NCBI GenBank assembly: GCA_947685225.1
Contig: CANTUV010000014.1
Location: 5,022,001 to 5,086,000, forward strand
Source of the DNA: Garcia nutans
Lineage: Eukaryota > Streptophyta > Magnoliopsida > Malpighiales > Euphorbiaceae
DNA length: 64,000 bases
Direction: 5' to 3'
The notes under the pieces are model-generated. The model was not told the origin of the DNA and ran no database searches. It was given only the letters and a program-made list of their open reading frames with translations. The position numbers were made by a program, and so were the translations under genes. Below are positions 33,561 to 46,887 of this stretch, piece by piece; the first letter of the stretch is position 1, and each line of letters opens with the position of its first letter.

Positions 33561-36500
33561 AAAAAATTAATAAAAAGTAATTTTCAACTAATTTATGTAT
33601 CATTTCAGATTAAATATTTTTCTCGAACACATTTAAAAATACATCCTTATAATATAAATTATTTATTTATTTATTTTATATGTATTATCCAATCAATTTA
33701 CATGAGAATCGTGATTAGATCTCCTTTTCAAAGAATATAAAAACGTATTTTCATATTTAATCTATACATTAAAAAAATATTAGTCCTTGTAATTAATTTA
33801 TGATCAATAATAAAAATTATCAATCAAATTATTGTATTAATGATATATAAAAAAAGGACAGTTTAAAACTTTTATTCATTGGTCTTAAAATTTTTTATGA
33901 CTAAGATATGTTTTTTTTTTTTAAGAAATGACTAAGAAATGTTAAACTTATTTATTTTTTATTTGGTTGTTAAAAGATTAAAAGAATAGTATCATGTTAC
34001 ACGTTTTGAAGTAATTTTTTGCCCAATAATTCTGATTGAATAGGTAAAAATTCATAAAGATGATTGATGAAAATATTTCTTACATTAGATATATGTGTAT
34101 ATTCATTCATGAACACGTTAAATGCAAAACTGAGATTCAAACTATAATCTATAAGGTAAAAATATATATATATTAATTACATTAATTATTAGATTTATGA
34201 TATATAATATTTCTTTGTCTTAAATTAATAGACTAGTTTCCTTGTTTCATAATTATTAAAAAAAACTTAATTATTTTCATTAAAAATATAAATATATATT
34301 TATATATTTTTTTCTTTCTTTAGCATTAAATATATTTAGCAAATAATACTAAATAAGAATATTATAGAAAATTAACATATTATTTAATTTATTAAAATGA
34401 GCCATAATTTAGGGTGAATGAAAAAGGAAAGTGAAACTATCAATTTGAGATAGACTTACTAATTAAATTAACTAACCTAAATTTTTTTCAACAATAATAC
34501 AGAATAAGTTCCAAAAAACCCAATAATAAAATTAGATTGAATGATGGATTATAATTTTTTTTTTAAATTTTTTTGGGTGTAAAGTTTCCCAAATTAGATG
34601 GTGTTTATAAAAATAAATAAATAAAATAATTGTCACCATAATGTCCAACAACAAAGAGAAAGCATGTGCAGTTTAGGTAAAAGAAGGAATTATTGGCGGT
34701 GGGAGATTAACACACAGAGGCAAGAAATTTTGCTTGATCTCCGCTCGCTAATGTCGTTTTTTATTCTTAATTAATATTAAGCAACTTGCTTTCGACAATA
34801 ATAAAACTTAATACAACAGATGGGGACATGAAGCAATCTCCACCGTCCACTAAGATATGCGTATCCACCGTCCACATTTTGAATGCCTAAATTTCCTAAT
34901 TTATTATATAAATCCAAATTGAAACATTTCAAACATAATCAAACTCAACTTGTGCTTAATCAACTTTATTGATTATACATCTGCCGTCCAAATTAATTAA
35001 CTCTTAGAGAGATGTTATCGTAAGTGGTTGATGTTTCAGTTTTTAAATTTTGTTTTTATTTTTAATATTAACTCTTAATTAATTTTATTATCTTCATGTT
35101 ACTTGAACTATCTCAAATTTATTAATTTTTAGGTACTTAAACTGTTAATAATTTGTTTTTTTTTTTAAATTGATAGTTTTGCACCCAAAAAAAAAACCTT
35201 AAAAACTGCACATTGAAATAGCATAGTTTATATAAATATGATATAGGAAATTATTTTACATGATCAAACTGAGCTAATTAAAATCAACACTAAGGATAAA
35301 AGTTGAAACTAACAGTTTCTATCAAGAGGTGTCGATAGTTTGTATCTTGATTTGATGGATTTATGTAAAAAAAAAAAAAAAACTATTTAAGCTGTTGCCA
35401 TTCCTATTCTCCATCATCAACCATTATCATAAATGTAAAAGGAACAAACAACATTAATAAGTCATCAATTAATGAAATAGTTTTATAACTAAAATACTTA
35501 TTTAGTAGTAAGTTTGTTAAAAAAAATACTTTTGTAGTTAGTTTACTAATTTTTTATATTATATTTTTTATATATAAATGATTTTTTAATAAATATCATA
35601 TGACTGATAAAATTAAATAAATAATTTTTAAAAATAAATTAAACTCATAAAAAATAAAGATTTTAATTTATCATTTGTAATGAAATACAATTCAATTAAA
35701 ATCTTTTTTTTTTCATCCAACTCACGTTTATATTAATTTATTTTTCTTTATTTTAATTAAATGAGATGATTAGGAAAATCGTATACCACACAAATTAATA
35801 AACCATAAATTTTTTTTATTATAAAAACATCCCTCAATTTCCTTTGAGTCGTATTTCTAATTAATATAGATCTTTTTGTAATTTTAACATATCGAACGTG
35901 GAAAAAAATTTTGTTTTATATTTTTATAATTTATTAGCCCCAAAAGTATATTCGATTTTGATGATTCCTAAAACTCACATGAAATTTAATTATTGAATTT
36001 TGAGTTAATCTAAGTTGCATGTTAGAAGGCAAAACATCAAATCACTTTGAGTTATGAATGTGGAATGAAAAAATAATTTATGAAGTTTGAAGATCTTCAT
36101 TTTGGATTTTTAATCTAAACATCAATAAATTATAAAGCCTCAATGTTAGAAAACTTGAACTGAGAAAGCTCAAATTATTAAAATATATTCAAGCAAAACT
36201 TTGAAAAAGACTTATTGAAAAGTTTAGGGTTAATATAATATTTTCAATGTGTTGGGCCGTTGTCTCTTCCTTCTCTGGTGATAGTATAACTGACAATGAT
36301 ATTCAATTATGAAATTATTATTATTATCATTAGAACAAAAGAAGAAGAAAACGTGGTTGATGAATTTTAGAGATTAGATTATTATTAGAAGTATGATGAT
36401 AACCACGAAGGGGAAGAAAGTCGAATTGAAATAATTTGAATATTTGGTCAGAAAAAATTTTAAATATAAAGTCCAGAAGATTCTTTAAACAATTAATTAG

Positions 36501-37049
36501 GTATTTAGAAGACTAGTTAAAGAAGTTCTGCCTACCATTCATTCTACTTTTGACAATCTTTTTTCAGAAAGACTTGATTACTCATAATTCTTTTTTAAAT
36601 TATATCCTCTTTAACTAAAATTAAATTTTCATCAATTAATTCTCCTAAATAAATTAATTTAAATAACAACATTTCAAAATTTTTTAATGTATTTAATCTA
36701 TATAACATTTAAAAAATATCAACTGAATATTAATTAGTAATTACTCCTTAACAATGCCAACAAACATTAATATTTGTTTTATTATATTTGTTTCAAACAT
36801 TAATGTAATTCAATTGTACAGATTTGCTTTTGGCAATAAAATTCTGATTAATTACCAAAAACAAATATTAATGTTTGTTTAAAAAATAATAAAAATGATA
36901 TTTTCTATTGAAATTTATTAATATTTTGATATTTATTAATATTAATAATCTTAATAAGAGTTTTGTATTGAAAAATGTTAAACTCAGTAATGCGTGTTTG
37001 TGTTGATTATATGATGACTGTGAAAATCACAAATTTAGGTTGTAGTAAT
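33561..37049. other. Intergenic AT-rich DNA
   Basis: No gene recognised. Short frames are low-complexity. Confidence 0.55.
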
Positions 37050-37100
37050 TGACAGGTTCACGCACTCGGAGTCCCAACCTCTGGGGCAAGGCTTTGTAAG

Positions 37101-37142
<42 letters not shown>
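37050..37142. repeat. Possible SINE tail fragment followed by TA/CATA microsatellite
   Basis: GGTTCACGCACTCGGAGTCC then CTCTGGGGCAAGGCTTTGTA resembles the 3' half of plant SINEs. It is followed by a TA and TACA microsatellite at about 37108-37160. No head or target duplication was found. Confidence 0.3.
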
Positions 37143-37454
37143 CATACATATATATATATATTATATCTAAATCGAAATTATTATTCTTTATTAGGCATAT
37201 CTAATAATGTATATTTATACTTAAATTTCTATATTTAAAAATTATTTTTTAAAAAATTTTGTTTTTGAAAACTAAAATTTAATTGATAAAAAAGAATTTC
37301 TTTTTTACCATTTAAATTACTAACATTTGGGCGTTAACAAGAGATTATATTGACAATTGCCATTTTTTGTTTTTGTTAATTATATTGGGAAATCGCCTGG
37401 AAAATACCTAACTGAGAGATTATGATTTGTATTTTATCACTTTAAAATGATTTT

Positions 37455-37637
37455 TGTTGGAGAATATTAATGAATCCCACATCTGAAAAGTATAATAAAA
37501 TACAATGACATATAAGGTGGCATAAATTAGACATTAACACAATCTAATTGGTTTTGTGTTGAGATGAGATTTCAAACTCATTTATATGGTCACTGTATAT
37601 TTGGCTCAATACTCATAGAGCCCGTGTAATTCCTACA
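37455..37637. repeat. Solo LTR, 183 bp
   Basis: It starts TGTTGGAGAATATTAATGAA with CCCACATCTGAAAAG and ends GTAATTCCTACA. It is flanked by an exact 5-bp duplication ATTTT (37450-37454 and 37638-37642). It has the TG...CA ends of an LTR and a TRIM-like size. No internal region or second LTR is adjacent, so it is a solo LTR left by recombination. Orientation is presumed plus. Confidence 0.75.
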
Positions 37638-38735
37638 ATTTTAACACCATTTATTAAACTTTGTTAGTAATCTTATAATTCATTATTTAAGCGTACATTA
37701 CTAATTACAATGATTATATATATTTTTTTAGTAATAGTTGGTAGCTGTTAGCTAACGGTTGTTGCGATAATTTGATAATTTTTTACTAATCGTTGTTGAA
37801 ATGTAAAATGATAATAAAAAGATATAATTCATTTTTGATATGTTATTCTATATCTTAGCTTTTTTTTTTAAATGTGCGATAAAAATTGCAAGAATATAAA
37901 TCAACAATTGAAACATTTGCAATTAATTATTTTATTATATAATTATTTTTTAAACATGAATATGATAATTTTTACAAAAATTATTCATGTTATTTTAGTA
38001 ATTATTTACTATATAATAAAAATAAAGTTAATTTGAAAAATATTTTATTATTAAAAAAATTTATAAAATTAAAATAGTGTAAATTTAAATCAACTATCAA
38101 CTGTGGAGGAAAAAAAAATTCCATAATGGAGCTTTTGAGAAGTGCATTTATTTGTACTCTCAATATGATCTGTTGCTATATATTTTATTTTCTTTACTAA
38201 ATGAGTTAACCTATCTATTGAAAGTAAAAAAATTATAAGCTTTTTTTTTTGCCGGTAAAAAGAAAATTATAAGCCGACTCTTTAACAATTAAACAAAACG
38301 ACAAGATGCTGTGTACCTTCTTATATTTAAGAAACATTAAAATATTTTTCTGTTATCATAAGACTTTGTTTACTATCATTTCATTATCACAATTGCTAAA
38401 ACCATATTTATATAAGTGCATTACTTATTGTAATAAAATAAGGATGCCCCATGGTGTCACAATTATTTTCTTTATTTTTTTAGACTATAATTACTTATAA
38501 ATAATAAAATTACTAATATTTATTTAAAGTCCAAATTATATGAAACTGTTTTTATTATAAAATATTTTTTGAGATTCCATATTTAATAATTTTTGAATAA
38601 TATTTTTAGTATATATTTCTATAGGCAATCTAACGATTAAATATGATATAATTTCTTGGACTGAACTAATTTTTTGGGGAGCTCATTAACATTCATAATA
38701 TTAGAAATTTAATCATTTGAGCACATTCTCATAAT
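37638..38735. other. Intergenic AT-rich DNA
   Basis: No gene recognised. Confidence 0.55.
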
Positions 38736-39189
38736 AAGGAGCGGAACTATTATGGGGTTGTGAGGGGTCACACGACCCTCCTTCATCGGCAGTTAGAAGA
38801 GGAGGTGTTTATTCTGGCCGCCGATGAAGCTAAACTCAGCTCCCTATAGAAGGAGGCTGAATTACAAACATGTGCAGCGAGAGGTAGATGAACCTCTCGC
38901 TGCAAATATTTTTATTTTTTTTTTATAAATTAGTCCCTGACGAAACGGTGTCGTTTTGCCAGGGGCTAACTTTTTTTTTATGAAATGACCCCTGGCGAAA
39001 CATATTCGTTTTGCTAGGGGTTCAAAAAAAAAAGGTTGCGTCCTCTTTCCCCTTTCCTTCTTCTCTCTACTCCTTTTCTTCCTAAGCCATCAGTAGGTAG
39101 CCCCACCACCAGCCGGCCCACCGACAACCACCGCCGATAGCCGTTCGATAAATTTTAACTCCCTCAGTAAATTTTTAGTTTCGCCACTA
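38736..39189. mobile_element. Non-autonomous hAT-like element
   Basis: 454 bp. The left end is AAGGAGCGGAACTATT and the inverted right end TAGTGGCGAAACTAAA. The flanking 8-mers are CTCATAAT (38728-38735) and CTCAAAAT (39190-39197), 7 of 8 matching. The interior is GC-richer and holds two AACG(G)TGTCGTTTTG / AAACATATTCGTTTTG blocks and short inverted repeats (GCAGCGAGAGGT/ACCTCTCGCTGC). It looks related to 12265-12451 and 41415-41909 by its ends. Confidence 0.6.
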
Positions 39190-41414
39190 CTCAAAATATA
39201 ACAGTAAAGTTGAAGCTCAAGTGTTATTAATTCACTCCATTGCTGAAAATCATTTGAGTAATAATAACTCATTGTTTTTATTCAAAAGTTAATTTATTTT
39301 TAAAAATTCTACTAATATAATTTTTGAAATAAAAAATAATATTACATGCATGTATATGCTAATCCTTTTCATTGATAAAATAAAGTGGCTATGTAGGAGC
39401 TTTTGATTGCGTTCGAACTTTAAATAGTGAATTGTGTCATCTCTAGGAAGAGGAAGAAGTGGTGGTAACCAGCCAAAATATAAGTAAAGGTCGTAACCAA
39501 TCATGACACAATGTTTAAGTGGCAATCGCCCATTGTCCATGGAAAATGTAACCATCCATGACCACCTGGCGCACCCATTTATTTTAGCTTTTGATAGTTA
39601 CATCTTTGATGGGAAATGATAGTTACGGTCTGATTTGGAACCTCACCAATCAATTCAGAACCTAAATCTTAGATTATTATTTTTTCAAATTATTGAATTG
39701 ACGGTTCCGAATCAGAATTGGAATTAAAACTGCCGGTTCAAACCACTCAAATCTTGCACTGCGACTGCATCAGTGGTCCATGGACCGATGCGCATCTTTT
39801 TTCTTTCTTTTTTTTTTTAATTTTAGTTTATTTTTATATAATATTTTATTATTACTTGAGTCATAATTACTATTTATTTTTTTTATGTTTATTGTTATTA
39901 TTTATTATATAAATAGTTATTTATTTTATAATTTTACAATAATAATTATTTACTTTATTAATAATTTATTCTATAAATATATACTATTATATCAATTCTT
40001 TATCACACATTTTTATATCAAAATTTTTCAGCACTCTACTCTCTAATATTATCTACAATCTATATTCTTCAATTTACTCTATAATCTATATTTTTTAATA
40101 TTATATTTATTTTTTTTTAAATTATAGTATTAAAAATATTTTCATATAAAGGCCAATAATTTTTTAGTAATAATAATTTATAATATTAATAAACAATTTT
40201 TTAATTATAAATTAATATTTATAAATAAAAATAAAAAATTATAAAAACTACAAAAAAATAAATAAATTATAAAAATAAAGATTTTTGTTTTTTATTTTAA
40301 CCTTTCTCTTCTCCGTGCAGCAGATCATTCCAAGCTCTATTACTATCATCATCGATTAATAAGGCCACAATTGTCGATGGCTTAAAATTCTACCGCCACA
40401 CTCAACCATCCACCAATAATTATCAGTTATTTCAAGAAAATAGCCTATTGAAACCCTACAATGCAATCTACACCAACCCAACACATCACATCTATCATCA
40501 AATCATATGTTATTGTGTTGTTAGTTTGATCTATTCAAATAATTTATTTTTTGTGATTTTCATATTTTATATTTTTAATATTAATAATGTTATAAATATT
40601 TTCTACAATTTTTTTTTAATTTTTATATTTTATATTTTTTAATATTTATTTATAATATTAATAGTATTACAAAAATTAGAATTTATTAATATTATAAATT
40701 TAAAAAATTATTGGCCCTTATGTTAAAAGATTTTTTAATATTATAATTTATAATATTAATAAATTATTTTAAGTTTTTAATATTATAAATTATTAATTAT
40801 TTTTAAAAATTAAACATTATTAAAATTATTATAAATTAAAATATTATAAAAATTATTTATTAATTATTAAAAATTATATATTAATAAATAATTTTTAAAA
40901 ATATTAATATTAATATTAATAAATTATAATTTTTTTAAATTCAATTTGGACATTGATATTTAATCAAAGTCTAAATTGGACTCTGCTACTAGTTAAATGA
41001 TTCCATTAAAAAGTTTTAATTTAGTCTCAAAAAATATATAAGAATCAATCTAGACTTTTCACTGTAATACAGAGTTGAAATTAAACCTTTGTCAAGACTT
41101 TTCACTGTAAAACAGAGTTGAAATTAAACCTTTGCTCAATTTTAAAGAATTTATGAATGGTTACTTGGATTTGATTGCCTGATGATGGTAAAAATTCATT
41201 CAGAACTAAAGAATGGAATTAGAGACTCCATTCCGAGTCAAGTATAAATAAAATAAAAATTTTGATAAATTTGTGTTAATATTTATAGTTAAGAAGTTAA
41301 AATTTCAAAATTAGCTGTATTTATATCATTATTTTTTATGTATATATATTTTTTTGAAGCCTTATTTTTTATGTATATTGAAATGTGAGTTGTGATGTAA
41401 TATATATATATATA
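39190..41414. other. Intergenic AT-rich DNA with dispersed repeats
   Basis: No gene recognised. 40150-40210 and 40700-40790 share GGCC(A/C)...TTTTTTAATA and TAATTTATAATATTAAT blocks with 28650 onward. 41049-41066 and 41095-41132 hold a short direct repeat (GACTTTTCACTGTAA). Confidence 0.5.
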
Positions 41415-41907
41415 CAGTGGCGGAATCAGAGAATGGTTGAGGGGGGGCAAATGTTGCTGCCGGCCGGCTCGGTCGTCTCCGTCGCCGTCTCCGGTGGGCG
41501 GTGGCACGGTGTTGCGTCTGCTCTCAAATCTTTGTCTCTGGCTCTCGTCTGCAACTCTCAAGTCTGCCTCTCTCGCTCGAGCCAGCAGCAGCAGGCTACT
41601 GGCTTTATTTTTTTTAACATTTTCAAGTGAAACGGCGTCGTTTCACTTAATACAATTAAAAAAAAAAATTTTAAGCCCCGAGGGGCATTACGATAAATTC
41701 ACGTGAGACGCAGTCGCAGCAGAAGCCATTTTCTTCTTCTCTCGCAGGCGGAGCAAGGCAGCAGCCAGCAGCAACGACGGAGGGGGGCGGAGCTCTCCCG
41801 TTCTCTCTGCAGCACTCACGGCCGGCGGCAATGACCCCCTATATATTTGTACATTGCCGCCGGCGAGGGGGGGTCGTCCGCCCCTACACGCCCCCCATCT
41901 CCGCCCC

Positions 41908-41909
<2 letters not shown>
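41415..41909. mobile_element. Non-autonomous hAT-like element, GC-rich
   Basis: 495 bp inserted in a TA microsatellite. The left end is CAGTGGCGGAATCAGAGA and the inverted right end CAGGGGCGGAGATGGGGG. The flanks TATATATA and TCTATATA match 7 of 8, but are uninformative in a TA run. The interior is unusually GC-rich (CCGGCCGG, GCCGCCGGCG) with AAACGGCGTCGTTTCACTTA as an inverted-repeat-like block. Frames inside (for example 41437-41706) overlap each other and have no transposase motif. Confidence 0.65.

Positions 41910-41911
<2 letters not shown>

Positions 41912-41943
<32 letters not shown>
41912..41943. repeat. (TA)n microsatellite
   Basis: About 16 TA units next to the right end of the hAT-like element; a shorter run (41401-41414) lies at its left end. 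Confidence 0.9.
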
Positions 41944-41945
<2 letters not shown>

Positions 41946-42240
41946 GACATGGTAACATAGATGCAAAATGAAATACTGTTATACATTTAAGTTGGATGGC
42001 GTATGGAACATTGCACTTAATAGAGAGAGAGGTAAGTGTATGACTTGCCAAAGGAGAAAAACACAAATATCGACAGAAGACACCATGCACTCTACTTACA
42101 CTTCCACCCTCCATACGTTACAACAAAAACCCAGAAAAGATTTATTACACATTAAAATTGCCTGTTTGCTTTGCCCATGAGGAAGAGGATTCTGCTTCAT
42201 AGTGGCAGCTTCACAATCAAAATTTCTGGGAGAAAACAAA

Positions 42241-45200
42241 CTAAGAGGCAGATATACCATCCCTCTTCAGCAATCCCTGGAAAAAGCAGACACCAAAAAC
42301 GTTTAGTTCATAGCCATCACGGTAAATTTCTTCAATGTTTTCTCATATTCAGTTTTGAACTATATCTTACCAGTTTGGTAGCAGTAATTGATAAACGCTG
42401 CCTTTCTCTTTTCTCACGTCGGCATTCTCCACACCAGTTCGAAAAATCCTTCTGGTATTTTTTCAGCTCTCGGAAAACTGAACTGGAACGGCAAAATTAT
42501 CGTAGTCAATACCATTTTTAATAACTACAAGACAAACATATGGGTAAACTCCCCCCAATTAAATTTGCCTAAGAACCAATCCTGCAGTAAAAGAAAAAAA
42601 TAATGCAAATTATGTTGGTACCCTTGTGCATGCTAATATTTCTTCTAAATTTCTACTCGTCCAAAACACAAAACAATGTCAATTCCCAAACTCCCAATCT
42701 GTAGACTGTTAACTTCTATAATATCTTCAAACAAGATTAATGGAAATTTAGAATCAGCTAGTATTGTAAATTCGGTCAGTTCTGCAACTGCATTAGGATG
42801 AGAAGAAAAATAGTTGTCAGAATTAAACCCCAGAAATTCTTGTGATGATATAGTTCTTCTAGAAAACAAAAGTACAAAATGAAACTAGTTCGATCTCCAT
42901 GCTAACAACAAAGGCCAATACATTGAACTATAGCACATTTCTTTTTCAGAAAGAGAGGGCATGTAAATCACATGCACACAGAAGCAGAGAGAAAGATACC
43001 TTCTGCACCACAAAATTAAGTTGCACCGATGCCCAGAAGTTGTAGCTCTAGCACCATGCCGATGGCGACCGCGATGAAGAACAGCACGCCCCGGAACATG
43101 AACATAATCTAAAATTTCCTGCTACATATGATCAATGATACTGAACAGATAAGTATTTTGTTACGTCAAATAAGAGATTGACCAATTACCAAGAATGAAA
43201 GACAATTATCCAATCATCAAGGTCTTTTGATAACAAAGAACTGCCAAAAAGAAATACATTATTGTTCACTCAATCATTCCATAATATTTGCGTTTAGAAA
43301 TCTTAGCCTTTTTTACAGGAACTATAGTTATATCTTTGCCTTTTGTTTGAATTTAAAAAAGAAAACATCATTGATCATCTTAGATGTCCTTTTCTAGTTC
43401 AGCACTTGCAAGGAAATTATTTAAAGAATAAGCACAAAAAGTTCGAAAATTATTCAGTTTAAAACTACACCAGAGTGAATAAACTAAACACAATCATGGC
43501 CACAAGTTGCAGCACTCATAGAATTTTTCACAATAAGCATACCTCTGATTGGGTTTCAGTATTCACATGTTTATCACACCGTACACCACGAAAGAACAAT
43601 TCTCCTCCACAAAATTGCTTACCCAAGCAAACATTCAAGGTAACTTCTGAGTCATCCACATGGAAGCCTATAAAGAAGAGTTGATATATCATAAAGCTTA
43701 TGAAGATAAAGATTTAAAAAGCTTGGGTATAAGGTGGACACAGAAAAGGAAAAGTTGCACTTTACAATGATAATGGGAAGGGAAACATGAAAGTATCATT
43801 TACAGCTCTGAATCCAGAAAATGAAATTGTCATTAGTAAAAAAATTATAGCACCCATTCATTAAACAAAACATGTGCCAATGTTATTTTTTATGTAAAAC
43901 CTAGAAAAATAAAGCCTTAAAAGGAAATTTTATTTCATGCAAAACTTTCACAATAGAAGATTAAGAACGAGTTAGAGAGAGAGTTTAGCAACTTAGTAAG
44001 TTTCCATTTACTGGTAGATGATAAATGATCACATGTGATAATCTTAATGACATTATAATTTACAGATTAAAAGCAATAGAAAAGAAGATCCAAGCCAGCA
44101 CCTACCAAGCTCAACATCCCTATCCACTCCGTATTCAACAACAAAACCATGATGCGAATCTAGAGTTAATCCGCCAACCTCAGGAAAGAAAACTACAAGG
44201 AAAATAAAAAATAAATAATGAGCTTTTAAAAAGAATTATGAAATTCTTTCTGTGCTTTCTAAGTATTAACTAAATAGAGATATATTACCTCTGGACATTG
44301 GACGTATATATTCATCCATAAATTTGTCAAGCATGGCTTCTAGGCCAAAGTCATCAAGAACAGCACCATACTTGTTCATTGTGTTTGGGCGCATTATTCT
44401 GAATTTTGTGCCATGAACCCATCTTTCAAAGTTTTCTACCTAAGCAATTAGAACCTGATAAGAGAGTGTGCAAACTAAATACAAGCAAAATGGTGCTATT
44501 GACAGAACAAATGGCAAGAAGAATGAGATGATACTTCAGACATCAACATCTCACAGAAATTCGGTTGAAGCATTTCGAATACAAAAACTCCCGGTGTGGG
44601 TTCAACCAATATACTTCTAAAACTTTCTTCTGTATTTTCATTGATTGCTTTGAGAAATGAGGGGACAAAGAAGTTTGTAGCATGCATCGCATACAGCTCC
44701 TTATGTAGAGGCTGCAAAAAGGAGGAGACAGTCACAAAGAAAACAGTGTAAAGAAGTAAACAAATAACTAACCTACAAGCTGAATATGGATATCCCATTA
44801 TTATATTGCATTTCAAGATAGCATCTCGTATTAACAGAGTTTAGTAGTTCATTTTTCAGCATTCTAGCCATAATATATATGTACATAAATTAAAAAAGAT
44901 GATGGTATCATTGGGAAGATAAGCTATAGCATTCATCCAAGCCTTTCCAAACTTAATAGTACAGAGATAAAAATATGCATAATTATAGTAAGCTAATAGG
45001 CAGAAAGCACGTATATAAACACAAAAACTTTGATGTTATGATGTTTTCACATTTGAAAACCATTGTATAATCTTATATACCATCAACCATCTCTCTTTTC
45101 ATATATGTAATCTAACAACCATTCAACCACTTATCTCCAATATAACTTTGCAACGGAACATTGATGTTCAGCATAAAAAATGCAAAATGCAAATATAAGG

Positions 45201-46887
45201 GTTTAAAATTTTTTTTTAAAAGATATTTAAAATAATAAATGTGCCAAATCTAATGGTTATTTTCTCTTTGATTCTGTAGTGGCATCTCAATCACCAAAAT
45301 AACAGCCTGTATTTTAGCCCAAATTAAATATGGGAAGTAAGCAACTTAAGCTATAAAGTTGAGTGAGGGAATAATCTACAATATTAAGTGCGGTAAAACC
45401 TGAAAAATATAGGGACAAAAATGAGAATGAGCTAAATATAGAAACAATTGCTGAGGAAGCAGTGGGAGTACTTGCCCCATAGTAAATCTGCCCTGACAGC
45501 AAGAAACCTAAGCAGCTATAATAGCATTTGCAGACAACTTTTAAGCTTAGAGGTAAACAGCAAACACGTTTTTCTATTCTAGGTATGACAAAAATCAGAA
45601 AACTAGCCTGACTTTTAAAACTACAATAATGGAAAACCACAAACCAGGAGCATCTTAAAAATTACAAAAACTAATTCTGACATGAGATCCCTCTATCAAG
45701 CTTTCACCATGGAATTTACCTGATAGTTTGATATAATCTTCTTCCTGTATTCTCTGTGTTTTTGCACCTGCCAATTTGTACCAGCGAGAAACAGTTATCA
45801 ACACTGTTTGACCAATTAAAAAAAGAGGGCAACACAAAAGAATATGATAAATGACAAAGTAGGCACCTTGAAGGAGTGTGCAATTAAGGGCAACTTATTA
45901 ATCTCCAAGACAAAATTAAGAATGCAGGGACAGCATATGGTCACAACTATTATTTGCATTTAATAGTAAAAGATACACTAGAATTGGTTAAAAAGAAGCT
46001 ATAAAATGTTCAAACCAATAGATAAAGTTATAGTTTCCTTAGAATAAAAACTAAATATTATACAGGTACAGAATTAAGAATGCAGGGACAGCATATGGTC
46101 ACAACTATTATTTGCGTTTAATATTAAAAGATACACTAGAATTGGTTAAAAAGAAGCTATAAAATTTTCAAACTAATAGATAAAGTTATAGTTTCCCTAA
46201 AGGAAATCAGAATTAAAACCAAATTCAGAAGTACCTATAAGTCTATAAAAAATATCAAACCAAATAAGTTTAATGATACATTTTATCAGTTCTCATAATT
46301 CTTATGTAATAAGCTACAGCTGACAAACAATTCAAATCCAAAGAGAAAAATAGAATTTCATTAAATTCCGACTCGGGCATTTCTGAATCAAAATATATGT
46401 ATATATACTGAAATTAAATCTCTCCCAAACATCAAAATTGTGAAAAATTTCAATTCTCTTCCACCCAATTGTGTTTAGCATTACGCAAATTAAGTTTAGC
46501 AAACATGCATACATAGATATGTACGTATAGATGATGCATAAGCATAAGTATACGTATACGTGTAGGAAGAGTTGAGCTAAGATAATTAAAGCGATTGCAT
46601 ACACGAGTGCGTTCACCCTCAGGAGAGTATCGAACAAGAATGTCCTTCATGAATTGGATTTTAGAGTCACGAGATAAATTGAGCATGGAAGGTGGCAAGT
46701 ACCGCTCCAGCGAGCTAAAAAGAAGAGGACTGAAGTCCGACTGTAAGTCCTCATAGCTGTCCGGCTTGTGATCGGAGCTAGGGTTCAATCTCAGCCTGTG
46801 CGTCACCTGAGTAGGTAATACGACACCTTTCCCATTTCCGTCTCCGTTTCCGTTTACATTGGATTTCTTATGCCCATCGACTGACAT
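42241..46887 (-). CDS. PKHD-type 2-oxoglutarate/Fe(II)-dependent dioxygenase (At1g22950-like)
   Basis: Nine exons, all with consistent phase: 46603-46887, 45720-45767, 44535-44711, 44289-44439, 44106-44192, 43543-43667, 43000-43118, 42371-42482, 42241-42276. Total 1,140 nt, 379 aa. The start MSVDGHKKSNVNGNGDGNGK is low-complexity. The catalytic domain is C-terminal: HGFVVEYGVDRDVELGFHVD with the iron-binding H-x-D in FHVDDSEV, then GGELFFRGVRC, and HRGRHRHGARATTSGHR with the distal His and the Arg for 2-oxoglutarate. It resembles the Arabidopsis At1g22950/At3g18210 group, whose substrate I do not know. Splice sites are mostly canonical; the first donor is CGT|GTATGC. The gene looks intact. 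Confidence 0.85.
45914..46200. repeat. Tandem duplication inside intron 1 of the dioxygenase gene
   Basis: 45914-46040 and 46072-46198 are near-identical (AATTAAGAATGCAGGGACAG, then CATATGGTCACAACTATTAT), with a 158-base period. By eye they differ at only a handful of positions, so the duplication is fairly recent. It lies in the long first intron, which stays non-coding. Confidence 0.85.

Noticed and set aside
41289..41966. Several overlapping 80-92-codon frames on both strands
   Set aside because: They arise from the GC-rich interior of the hAT-like element, have no transposase or other domain and include microsatellite-coded ends.
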